From contig WQVW01000126.1 in assembly GCA_009785655.1 (NCBI GenBank), positions 1 to 5,461 on the forward strand: a stretch of DNA of 5,461 bases, read 5' to 3'. Each line of letters begins with the position of its first letter. Positions within the stretch are counted from its first letter, which is position 1. The notes under the pieces are model-generated. The model was not told the DNA's origin, did not search any database, and saw nothing but the letters and a program-made list of their open reading frames with translations. The translations under genes were made by a program, and so were the position numbers. This document shows positions 1 through 5,461 of the stretch, piece by piece. Origin of the DNA: Oscillospiraceae bacterium. GTDB taxonomy: Bacteria; Bacillota; Clostridia; Oscillospirales; Oscillospiraceae.

Positions 1-530
1 ATCGGCAGGAAATGGAAGAAGCGGAAAGAGTTCAGCGAGAGATCAATCGCTTGGAAGAAGAATTACGCAGACAGGAAGCCGCCGCGGCGGCTCGTGCCGC
101 TGCAAGTGGGCAGTCTTCCAACGCCGTTCGAGGCACTGGAGAACTTTTGTGGCCTGTCGCAGGCACCAGCCGCGCAAACGTTACCAGCCACTTTGGCGTC
201 AGGCGACACCCGGTATTCGGGACAAGCAGAATGCACAACGGCATTGATATCGGCGCACCCAGCGGTCGTAATGTCTTTGCGGCTGACACCGGCACGGTTT
301 TAATATCCAGACGTAACGCATCTTTCGGCAACTACATAGTCATCAGTCACGGAGACGGCGTGACCACACTGTATGCGCATCTGAGCACGCGCAGTGTATC
401 CGTGGGCGACACTGTGACAAGGGGAGACGTAATCGGACGCGTAGGATCGACCGGCATTTCGACAGGCCCACACTTGCATTTTGAGGTATCTGTCAACGGT
501 GCCAGGATCAATCCATTGAGCCGTCTATAA
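1..530 (+). CDS. M23/LytM-family murein endopeptidase with coiled coil, 5'-truncated
   Basis: The frame is open from the left edge (first full codon at base 3), so the N-terminus, including any signal peptide, is missing. Numbering from the Met codon at base 12, residues 1-30 are a charged Glu/Arg-rich coiled coil running into an Ala-rich linker, and residues 45-172 are a complete M23 (LytM) domain. Metal and catalytic residues are all present: H75 and D79 in MHNGIDIGAP, H123 in YAHL, and H154 and H156 in GPHLHFEV. It should therefore be an active zinc endopeptidase that cuts peptidoglycan cross-bridges outside the membrane, unlike the degenerate activator EnvC. Family knowledge: coiled-coil M23 proteins next to an S41 peptidase in Bacillota often sit behind ftsEX and are controlled by that complex. 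That is inference here because the upstream genes are not visible. The S41 gene follows 21 bp later. The family is certain; the specific partner is not. Confidence 0.93.
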   Translation, partial: RQEMEEAERVQREINRLEEELRRQEAAAAARAAASGQSSNAVRGTGELLWPVAGTSRANVTSHFGVRRHPVFGTSRMHNGIDIGAPSGRNVFAADTGTVLISRRNASFGNYIVISHGDGVTTLYAHLSTRSVSVGDTVTRGDVIGRVGSTGISTGPHLHFEVSVNGARINPLSRL

Positions 531-551
531 TCTCATTGATGATTGGATAAC

Positions 552-1745
552 ATGGAAAAAAGATATTCATTAAAATTTGTGTTAACGCTGATGCTATTCG
601 CGTCAGCGTTAACGTGTTTGGTGATACTACTCACTTTCGGTCGTGAGCTTGGTGTTTTTAACGGCAAGTTCAGATATGTGCGTCAGTATTCAGAGTTGCT
701 GACGCGGATTGATGCATTCTATATCGGTGAATACGATATGGTTGACATATCCGCCGCCGCACGATGGGCAGCTATATCGGCCTTGGGGGACAGATGGTCA
801 TATTATCTCACGCCAGAGCAATATGCTGAGCATTTGGACAGCGCGAACAACAGATTCGCCGGTATTGGCATCAGTATTTCGATTGATGAATCAGTCGGCG
901 GAATGCGGGTGGAATATGTCTTCCGCGGTTCACCGGCTGAAACGGCGGGACTGGTTTCCGGGGACATCATCACCGGGGTTGACGGCGAGGATATCACGCA
1001 TCTTGATCTGGATGGCACACGTGGCCTTTTGACCCGGCCGCTTGGCAGCACAGTTGAATTGACGGTACTGCGGGCAGGCAGCGTTGTCGAAACAATCCAT
1101 GCCGTGTATGACTTTGTGTTTATAGACCCTATATCGTTCGAGATGCGCTATGAAAACATAGGGTATATCGCGATTTCAAACTTTGACAGCGGCGCGGCGG
1201 AAAGTTTCATCTCGGCGGTTGATGCGCTGATTGCATCCGGCGCGGAATCGTTTATCTTTGATGTCAGAAACAACGGTGGCGGCAGAGTTTGGGAGCTTAC
1301 GCGAATGCTTGACCATTTGCTGCCGGCGGGTGAGATATTTATCGCGGTAGACAGATCTGGCCATGAGGAAATCATCAGATCCGGCCCTGGGATGATTGAT
1401 CTGCCGGCTGTTGTGCTGGTGAATAGATACTCATTCAGCGCGGCGGAGTATTTTGCGGCCATGCTGCGTGAATATGATTATGCCTATATCGTCGGTGAAC
1501 AGACCACGGGCAAAAGCCGCTCTCAGATATTAATCCCGTTGTCCTGCGGCGGTGCGATGCGCATTTCGTCTGGGCAATACCTCACCAAAAACAGGGTCAG
1601 TCTTTACGATGTGGGCGGCGTGACTCCGGATTATCAAATAGACATGACGGACGACGAATTTACATTGTTTAGATGGGGAAATCTTGAAAAAGACGATGAC
1701 CCGCAGCTTCAATATGCGCTTTCACTGTTGACCGGGTTTGACTAA
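552..1745 (+). CDS. Membrane-anchored PDZ/S41 C-terminal processing peptidase (CtpA/CtpB type)
   Basis: This is a serine protease of the carboxyl-terminal processing family, expected on the outer face of the membrane, where it cleaves substrates recognised through their C-termini. From the ATG at 552 it has 397 residues. Residues about 6-29 are one hydrophobic segment, a signal anchor. A PDZ domain spans about 100-182 with the binding loop near AGIGI. The S41 core follows at about 192-360. The catalytic residues are S296 (in YSFSAAEY), K321 (TTGK) and Q325. Their offsets of +25 and +29 match B. subtilis CtpB (S309/K334/Q338), so the enzyme looks active. An in-frame TTG at 543 would add three residues, but neither start has a good Shine-Dalgarno; I prefer the ATG. 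The gene follows the M23 peptidase gene by 21 bp and is probably cotranscribed. In B. subtilis, ctpB lies near ftsEX and acts in sporulation signalling; a shared role here is only inferred. Confidence 0.93.
   Translation: MEKRYSLKFVLTLMLFASALTCLVILLTFGRELGVFNGKFRYVRQYSELLTRIDAFYIGEYDMVDISAAARWAAISALGDRWSYYLTPEQYAEHLDSANNRFAGIGISISIDESVGGMRVEYVFRGSPAETAGLVSGDIITGVDGEDITHLDLDGTRGLLTRPLGSTVELTVLRAGSVVETIHAVYDFVFIDPISFEMRYENIGYIAISNFDSGAAESFISAVDALIASGAESFIFDVRNNGGGRVWELTRMLDHLLPAGEIFIAVDRSGHEEIIRSGPGMIDLPAVVLVNRYSFSAAEYFAAMLREYDYAYIVGEQTTGKSRSQILIPLSCGGAMRISSGQYLTKNRVSLYDVGGVTPDYQIDMTDDEFTLFRWGNLEKDDDPQLQYALSLLTGFD
581..613 (+). repeat. Strong inverted repeat inside the S41 peptidase gene
   Basis: The left arm GTTAACGCTGATGC (581-594) and right arm GCGTCAGCGTTAAC (600-613) pair over 14 positions with a single T-G wobble, leaving a five-base loop TATTC. 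The outer 11 pairs are perfect. The structure begins 29 bases after the preferred ATG and covers codons of the membrane anchor (roughly V10 to T21). The repeat itself is read directly from the sequence. A role in mRNA folding, stability or translation is inference, and the repeat could be a by-product of the codons used for LTL/ALT. Confidence 0.6.
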
Positions 1746-1823
1746 TCACGTATATTGTCCTAAAAACAACGCAAAATATAGAGCCCTGCTGTATGGACTG
1801 ACATAAAGCGCGCTTTTTCCTGC

Positions 1824-1852
1824 TTGACAAAGTGTGGATACTTTAATATAAT
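1824..1852 (+). promoter_or_regulatory. Perfect consensus sigma-A promoter for greA
   Basis: The -35 box TTGACA (1824-1829) and the -10 box TATAAT (1847-1852) both match the consensus at every base and are separated by exactly 17 bp. Transcription should start at about 1858-1860 (an A), giving a greA leader of roughly 112 nt. There is no extended -10 TG. A perfect match suggests strong constitutive housekeeping transcription of greA, probably continuing through lysS and the genes beyond. Any regulation is more likely in the leader than at the promoter. Confidence 0.88.
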
Positions 1853-1873
1853 CCCATAAACAATAAACTCACT

Positions 1874-1891
1874 GCCCGGCGGAATCCGGGC
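1874..1891 (+). promoter_or_regulatory. GC-rich hairpin in the greA leader
   Basis: GCCCGG (1874-1879) pairs perfectly with CCGGGC (1886-1891) around the six-base loop CGGAAT, beginning about 15 nt after the predicted transcription start. No T run follows, so it is not an intrinsic terminator. It may protect the 5' end of the transcript or form part of a leader control element. The function is inferred. Confidence 0.5.
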
Positions 1892-1901
1892 TGAATATAT
1901 T

Positions 1902-1928
1902 GACCTGTTCAAGTTTTTTGAACAGGTC
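1902..1928 (+). promoter_or_regulatory. Perfect 11-bp stem-loop in the greA leader
   Basis: GACCTGTTCAA (1902-1912) and TTGAACAGGTC (1918-1928) are exact reverse complements around the loop GTTTT. After one T-T mismatch, TAT (1898-1900) and ATA (1930-1932) can extend the stem. The element ends about 27 bases before the greA ribosome binding site. The bases after it are AT-rich without a U tract on either strand, so a simple terminator is unlikely. It could be a pausing or attenuation hairpin, an RNA-binding site, or a DNA operator for a dimeric regulator. The E. coli greA leader also carries a structured attenuator that yields short RNAs (GraL), but equivalence here is only a suggestion. Confidence 0.65.
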
Positions 1929-1955
1929 TATAAATAAAGTATAGAGTTATCCTAG

Positions 1956-1961
1956 AAAGGA
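1956..1961 (+). promoter_or_regulatory. greA ribosome binding site, decides the start
   Basis: AAAGGA lies 10 nt before the ATG at 1972 but only one base before the alternative in-frame TTG at 1963. This spacing rules out the TTG and supports the ATG as the greA start. Confidence 0.7.
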
Positions 1962-1971
1962 TTTGATCACC

Positions 1972-2445
1972 ATGGTAAAAGAAGCAAGATTTAAAATGAG
2001 CCAGGAACGTTTGCAGGAGCTGAAGGATGAGCTGATATATCTGCAAACGGTGCGTGAAAAAGAAGTTGCCCAGCAGATAAAAGAGGCAAGATCTTTTGGC
2101 GACCTTTCCGAAAACAGCGAATATGACGAGGCCAAGACAGAGCAAGGCAAGCTGTATTCAAAAATTGCCGAAATTAAAAATCTGATCGACAACGCGGAGA
2201 TCGTAATCGTCTCTGACAGAACCGACGTCATCAGCATTGGCAGCCGCGTCACGGTCAAAGATCTTGAGCTGGGTTCTGAAGAAACGTATGAAATCGTCGG
2301 CTCACAAGAAGCCGATCCGATCATGAGCCGGATTTCCGACGATTCGCCGTTCGGTAAAGGTTTGTTGGATCGAAAAAAAGGCGACGTCGTGGAAATCGAC
2401 GCGCCGGCCGGTATTTTGAAATTTAAGATACTTAAGATAGATTAA
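1972..2445 (+). CDS. greA: Transcript cleavage (elongation) factor GreA
   Basis: GreA inserts its coiled coil into the secondary channel of RNA polymerase and stimulates cleavage of backtracked RNA, rescuing stalled complexes. The 157-residue product is almost exactly the usual family length (about 158). Residues about 8-78 form the N-terminal antiparallel coiled coil. Its tip carries GDLSENSEYDEA with the acidic pair D44 and E47, equivalent to E. coli D41/E44, which coordinates the catalytic magnesium. Residues about 84-157 form the FKBP-like C-terminal domain, with GSRVTV and the conserved SPFGKGLL...KKGD segment. A perfect consensus promoter and a structured leader precede the gene. lysS begins 12 bases after the stop, a greA-lysS order known in many Bacillota. 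Complete and ordinary. Confidence 0.97.
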   Translation: MVKEARFKMSQERLQELKDELIYLQTVREKEVAQQIKEARSFGDLSENSEYDEAKTEQGKLYSKIAEIKNLIDNAEIVIVSDRTDVISIGSRVTVKDLELGSEETYEIVGSQEADPIMSRISDDSPFGKGLLDRKKGDVVEIDAPAGILKFKILKID

Positions 2446-2457
2446 GTGGGTGCATTT

Positions 2458-3969
2458 ATGGAAGACATTACGCAAGACCATCCAGAAGAACAATCGCTTT
2501 CAGAAATTCTGCAAATACGCAGAGATAAGCTGAAAAAACTGCAAGACGATGGGCGCGACCCGTTTGAAGTTACCAAGTTCACGCGCACAGCCTATACTGC
2601 AGACGTACATGAAAATTTTGACGCCATGGAAAACAGCGATGTATCTATGGCGGGTCGCATCATGGCAAAACGCGAGATGGGTAAGGCTATTTTTGCCGAT
2701 ATTGTCGATGATAAAGGGCGGATTCAGCTATATATCAAACTCAACGACGTCGGTGAAGAAGCGTTTGAAGGAATCAAAAAAGGCGACATCGGCGACATTA
2801 TTGGCATTACCGGGCGTGTGTTCAAAACAAAAATGGGCGAGATATCCATCCACTGCAAAACGGTGACACTGCTGGCAAAATCTCTGCGTCCGCTGCCTGA
2901 AAAATACCACGGATTGACGAATCAGGAACTGAAATACCGTCAGCGGTACTTAGACCTCATCATGAATCCGGACACGCGCAAAACATTTGAGGTGCGCAGT
3001 GCGTTTATCCGTCATGTGCGGTCGTTCCTGGATAACCGCGGATATATGGAGGTTGAAACGCCGGTGCTGAACACCGTATCAGCCGGTGCGACAGCCAGAC
3101 CGTTTACCACGCATCATAACACGCTGGACATTGATATGTATCTGCGTATTGCGACAGAACTGCCATTAAAGCGTCTGATTGTCGGTGGGATTGAGCGCGT
3201 TTACGAGATCGGCCGGATATTCCGCAATGAAGGCATGGATACAAAGCACAATCCAGAATTCACAACTGTTGAGCTTTATGAGGCTTATGCCGATTACTAC
3301 GATATCATGGATTTGTTTGAAGACCTCTTGGCATCGGCTGCGCAGGAAATATTGGGCAGCTACACGCTCTCCTGGCAGGGCGAGACGCTGGATCTCACAC
3401 CGGGTTGGAAGCGTCAAACCATGGCGGAGGCAGTGCTTGAACACACCGGCGTGGACTTTATGTCATTCACCACCACAGAGGACGCCGTCAAAGCCGCCGC
3501 TGAAATTGGCGTCAAAATGCCGCAGGGCAAAGCGCCGTCTTGGGGCGACCTGTTGTTCGAGTGTTTTGATCAAAGAATCGAAGACAAACTGATACAACCT
3601 GTGTTCATCATAGACCACCCAGTCGAAGTTTCGCCGCTGGCGAAAAAGAAGCCGTCTGACCCGAGACTGACAGAACGTTTTGAGCTTTTCATCTGCCGTA
3701 ACGAGATGGGCAACGCGTTCAGTGAGTTGAACGACCCGATCGACCAAAAACAGCGATTCCAACGTCAAGCGGCGATGAGAGCTTCCGGCGACGATGAAGC
3801 GGGCATGATGGACGAGGATTTTATCACTGCATTGGAATACGGTATGCCCCCGACAGGCGGTCTCGGCATCGGCATAGACCGCTGCGTGATGATGCTGACG
3901 AACAATTCATCTATCAGAGATGTATTGCTGTTCCCTACGATGAAACCACTGCCGGCAGCGGAAGAATAG
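2458..3969 (+). CDS. lysS: Lysyl-tRNA synthetase, class II
   Basis: This cytosolic enzyme activates lysine with ATP and charges tRNA-Lys. From the ATG at 2458 it has 503 residues, close to the usual bacterial length of about 500. A short N-terminal helix is followed by an OB-fold anticodon-binding domain (about 62-145). The class II catalytic core holds motif 1 (about 180-206, ending VETPVLN), the ATARPFTTHHN segment, motif 2 (RIFRNEGMDTKHNPEFT, about 253-269) and motif 3 (GGLGIGIDR, about 467-475). Pocket residues match the family: E234, E272 and Y274, and N419, F421 and E423 in GNAFSE. An in-frame GTG at 2446 directly abuts the greA stop and could add four residues. I prefer the ATG because GTGGG (2446-2450) then serves as a weak ribosome binding site at suitable spacing. 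No T-box precedes it, so expression probably depends on the greA promoter and coupling to greA translation. Confidence 0.97.
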   Translation: MEDITQDHPEEQSLSEILQIRRDKLKKLQDDGRDPFEVTKFTRTAYTADVHENFDAMENSDVSMAGRIMAKREMGKAIFADIVDDKGRIQLYIKLNDVGEEAFEGIKKGDIGDIIGITGRVFKTKMGEISIHCKTVTLLAKSLRPLPEKYHGLTNQELKYRQRYLDLIMNPDTRKTFEVRSAFIRHVRSFLDNRGYMEVETPVLNTVSAGATARPFTTHHNTLDIDMYLRIATELPLKRLIVGGIERVYEIGRIFRNEGMDTKHNPEFTTVELYEAYADYYDIMDLFEDLLASAAQEILGSYTLSWQGETLDLTPGWKRQTMAEAVLEHTGVDFMSFTTTEDAVKAAAEIGVKMPQGKAPSWGDLLFECFDQRIEDKLIQPVFIIDHPVEVSPLAKKKPSDPRLTERFELFICRNEMGNAFSELNDPIDQKQRFQRQAAMRASGDDEAGMMDEDFITALEYGMPPTGGLGIGIDRCVMMLTNNSSIRDVLLFPTMKPLPAAEE

Positions 3970-3984
3970 AAACATGAGTGCGTG

Positions 3985-4740
3985 ATGGAAACAATTACAA
4001 GCCGGAAAAATCCGCTCTGTGCGCATGTTAAGAAACTCGGTGCGCACCGTGCCTACAGGCAGGAGCGCGGCGAGTTTCTCTGCGATGGCGTGAAACTCCT
4101 GGAAGAAGCGTTAAAAAGCGGCGCTGATATCACAACCGTACTGACAGCGTCAGATATGCATTCCCCCAAAAATATCCGCGCTTTCCAAACCACACAGGAA
4201 ATACTTGATTCACTGTCTCCGTTGAAAACAGCGCAAGATGTTCTGTTTACATGCAAAATGCCGCAACCAATCGATTTCACGCCGGATTTTGTCGGATCAG
4301 GCACACACATATTGCTTGATGGCATACAAGACCCGGGAAACCTGGGGACGATTGTTCGCACGGCAAACGCACTCGGCATCCGCAGCGTTATACTGCTGGA
4401 CGGCTGCGCGGATTTGTACAATCCGAAAACAATCCGTGCGTCAATGGGCGCGATCTTCCGGCAACACGTCTGTCATACAAGTGCATCAGCACTTGCAGAA
4501 TTTTCCGCAGAAAGTGATCTGAGAATTATTGGTGCCGCGTTGGAAGGCACAGATGTTTCCGCAGTCAATCTCAAAAACACAATCATTGCCATCGGCAGCG
4601 AGGGGAGAGGCTTGTCTGAACCAGTGTTGTCATTGTGCAATAATCTGATATCAATACCCATGTCACCTGCGTGCGAATCATTAAACGCGGCAGTCGCCGC
4701 CTCAATCATCATGTGGGAGGCGGCACGAGTGCGCGATTAA
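3985..4740 (+). CDS. TrmH/SpoU-family RNA 2'-O-ribose methyltransferase
   Basis: This SPOUT-superfamily enzyme should transfer a methyl group from S-adenosylmethionine to a ribose 2'-OH in rRNA or tRNA. The 251-residue product has an N-terminal substrate-binding domain (about 1-95, with GEFLCDGVKLLEEAL) and a C-terminal knotted domain. Motif 1 is LLDGIQDPGNLGTIVRTA (about 110-127, including the conserved N119 and R125). Motif 2 is IGSEGRGLSEP (about 203-213). Motif 3 is IPMSP...ESLNAAVAAS (about 225-240), completing the cofactor-binding knot. The architecture resembles RlmB and the YsgA-like group, but the target nucleotide cannot be read from the sequence, so no symbol is given. The gene starts 15 nt after the lysS stop with no promoter or terminator between them; GAGTG at 3977-3981 is the only candidate ribosome binding site. 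An adjacent in-frame GTG at 3982 is an alternative start. Confidence 0.93.
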   Translation: METITSRKNPLCAHVKKLGAHRAYRQERGEFLCDGVKLLEEALKSGADITTVLTASDMHSPKNIRAFQTTQEILDSLSPLKTAQDVLFTCKMPQPIDFTPDFVGSGTHILLDGIQDPGNLGTIVRTANALGIRSVILLDGCADLYNPKTIRASMGAIFRQHVCHTSASALAEFSAESDLRIIGAALEGTDVSAVNLKNTIIAIGSEGRGLSEPVLSLCNNLISIPMSPACESLNAAVAASIIMWEAARVRD

Positions 4741-4751
4741 TATATTGATAT

Positions 4752-4763
4752 AAGGTGGTGGAG
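4752..4763 (+). promoter_or_regulatory. dprA ribosome binding site
   Basis: The purine-rich run AAGGTGGTGGAG differs from the AAGGAGG consensus by one base in its first half (4752-4758) and lies 4-9 nt before the ATG at 4768. It is the best ribosome binding site in the window and fixes the dprA start. Confidence 0.75.
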
Positions 4764-4767
4764 AACA

Positions 4768-5461
4768 ATGTCGTCCCTGAAATACTGGGTGTGGCTTTCG
4801 TCTGTCAGCGGTGTCAGTGCCGCCGTGGCGGGTATCTTGCTGAGACGTTTTGAAACGCCGGAACAAATCTATTACGCGGACGCCAGTGAGTTTAAGGAAA
4901 TCGGCATCAAACCAGCCGACATTTCGCTTCTCTCGCGCAAAAATATCGAATTCGCGAATAGAATACTCAGCAAGTGCGAGGAAAAGCATTTTCGCATTAT
5001 AACGCTGCAAGACGTGGAGTATCCGGACAGGCTGCGGAACATCTATGACCCGCCGATTGTGCTTTATATCCGCGGAACGCTCCCGGTGATCGACGAAGAA
5101 GCTGCCGTTGCGATTGTCGGAACACGATCCAGCACACCGCCGGGGATCGCCGTGTCGGAACGGATAGGGTATGAACTTGCCAGATATGGCTTGCTTGTCG
5201 TGTCCGGATTAGCGCGCGGAATAGATTCAGCCGCTGCGAAAGGCGCGTTGAGAGGCGGCGGAAGAGTCCTTGGCGTTTTAGGCTGCGGACTGGACGTTGT
5301 GTATCCGTCTGAAAACGAAGACCTGTATGACGATGTGACCAAATCCGGGGCAATCATCAGCGAATACCCGCCCGGTACGCCGCCGCACGGTGGAAATTTT
5401 CCGGTGCGGAACCGAATATTAAGCGGCGTATCCCTCGGCGTCGCAGTGGTGGAAGCCCCGA
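4768..5461 (+). CDS. dprA: DNA-processing protein DprA (Smf), 3'-truncated
   Basis: DprA binds incoming single-stranded DNA in natural transformation and loads RecA onto it; it is also widespread in bacteria not known to be competent. The window holds 231 codons before the right edge cuts the gene. Residues about 1-70 are a helical N-terminal region. The DprA Rossmann-like domain follows: YPDRLRNIYDPP (85-96), VAIVGTRSST (114-123), VVSGLARGID (144-153), GVLGCGLDVVYPSEN (169-183), SEYPPGTPP (198-206) and FPVRNRILSGVS (211-222), ending in VVEAP. Conserved arginines R120, R214 and R216 are present. One oddity is that the usual GIDxxAH has Ala at 157 instead of His. The C-terminal part lies outside the window. 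The gene follows the methyltransferase by 27 bp with its own strong ribosome binding site and is probably in the same operon. Confidence 0.96.
   Translation, partial: MSSLKYWVWLSSVSGVSAAVAGILLRRFETPEQIYYADASEFKEIGIKPADISLLSRKNIEFANRILSKCEEKHFRIITLQDVEYPDRLRNIYDPPIVLYIRGTLPVIDEEAAVAIVGTRSSTPPGIAVSERIGYELARYGLLVVSGLARGIDSAAAKGALRGGGRVLGVLGCGLDVVYPSENEDLYDDVTKSGAIISEYPPGTPPHGGNFPVRNRILSGVSLGVAVVEAP

Larger units (their letters stand above)
1746..1971. other. Intergenic region between the S41 gene and greA
   Basis: This 226-bp gap is the only substantial non-coding stretch. Bases 1746-1804 are AT-rich with nothing recognisable. A small palindrome AAAGCGCGCTTT (1805-1816) runs into a few T residues, but it folds into only about four pairs, so it is at best a poor terminator for the S41 transcript. 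The greA promoter follows at 1824-1852, then a leader with two hairpins (1874-1891 and 1902-1928), then the greA ribosome binding site. I see no tRNA, T-box motif, known riboswitch core or convincing small ORF. Confidence 0.7.

Noticed and set aside
78..91. Perfect 14-bp GC palindrome GCCGCCGCGGCGGC
   Set aside because: It encodes an alanine run in the M23 linker and is explained by low-complexity GC-rich Ala codons.
1805..1818. AAAGCGCGCTTT palindrome followed by T residues as a terminator of the S41 transcript
   Set aside because: Folded as RNA it leaves only about four pairs, mostly A-U, around a CGCG loop, which is too weak to call an intrinsic terminator.
1900..1944. Small TTG-initiated leader ORF overlapping the greA leader hairpin
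   Set aside because: It has no ribosome binding site, only 14 codons, and no run of regulatory codons such as Lys.
1918..1945. Possible second greA promoter, TTGAAC and TATAGA with a 16-bp spacer
   Set aside because: Both boxes match at only about four of six positions, and the upstream promoter is a perfect consensus.
1858..1971. T-box or lysine riboswitch in the greA-lysS leader
   Set aside because: No T-box sequence or multi-helix lysine aptamer is present; the leader has only two simple hairpins and lies before greA.
3974..3987. Three-codon micro-ORF whose TGA overlaps the methyltransferase ATG
   Set aside because: It is too short and lacks a ribosome binding site; the overlap is probably coincidental.
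4478..4495. CAAGTGC/GCACTTG hairpin with a four-base loop in the methyltransferase gene
   Set aside because: A 7-bp inverted repeat is expected by chance in a sequence of this length.
4997..5357. Long open frames on the minus strand opposite dprA
   Set aside because: They overlap a gene with clear DprA motifs, encode no recognisable domain and lack ribosome binding sites, so they are antisense shadows.

Overview
This window reads as a typical stretch of a Bacillota (Clostridia-like) chromosome. All six genes lie on the + strand, spacing within gene groups is short, and base composition looks intermediate by eye. The protein families point the same way: a coiled-coil M23 peptidase followed by an S41 processing peptidase, greA directly followed by a Bacillus-type class II lysS, and a dprA preceded by a purine-rich ribosome binding site. 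The genus cannot be fixed from the sequence alone. There are no RNA genes, mobile elements, CRISPR arrays or phage genes, and no stretch over 300 bases lacks a gene.

Layout: (1) 1-530 is the 3' part of a gene for a coiled-coil M23/LytM murein endopeptidase whose metal-binding residues are intact. (2) 552-1745 encodes a membrane-anchored PDZ/S41 C-terminal processing peptidase (CtpA/CtpB type) with Ser, Lys and Gln catalytic residues at canonical spacing. These two probably form a cell-envelope unit, commonly found behind ftsEX in Bacillota; ftsEX would lie outside the window. (3) 1746-1971 is the only real intergenic gap. It holds a perfect consensus sigma-A promoter (TTGACA, 17 bp, TATAAT) and a leader of about 112 nt with two hairpins, the second having a perfect 11-bp stem. 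(4) 1972-4740 plus the partial gene from 4768 form a tight information-processing cluster: greA (transcript cleavage factor), lysS (lysyl-tRNA synthetase), a SPOUT/TrmH-family RNA 2'-O-ribose methyltransferase, and dprA (loads RecA on single-stranded DNA), which runs off the right edge. No internal terminator is visible, so all four may be transcribed from the greA promoter.

I found no new biological system. The points most worth a second look are the structured greA leader, a 14-bp near-perfect inverted repeat inside the membrane-anchor codons of the S41 gene, and a His-to-Ala change in a strongly conserved DprA motif.
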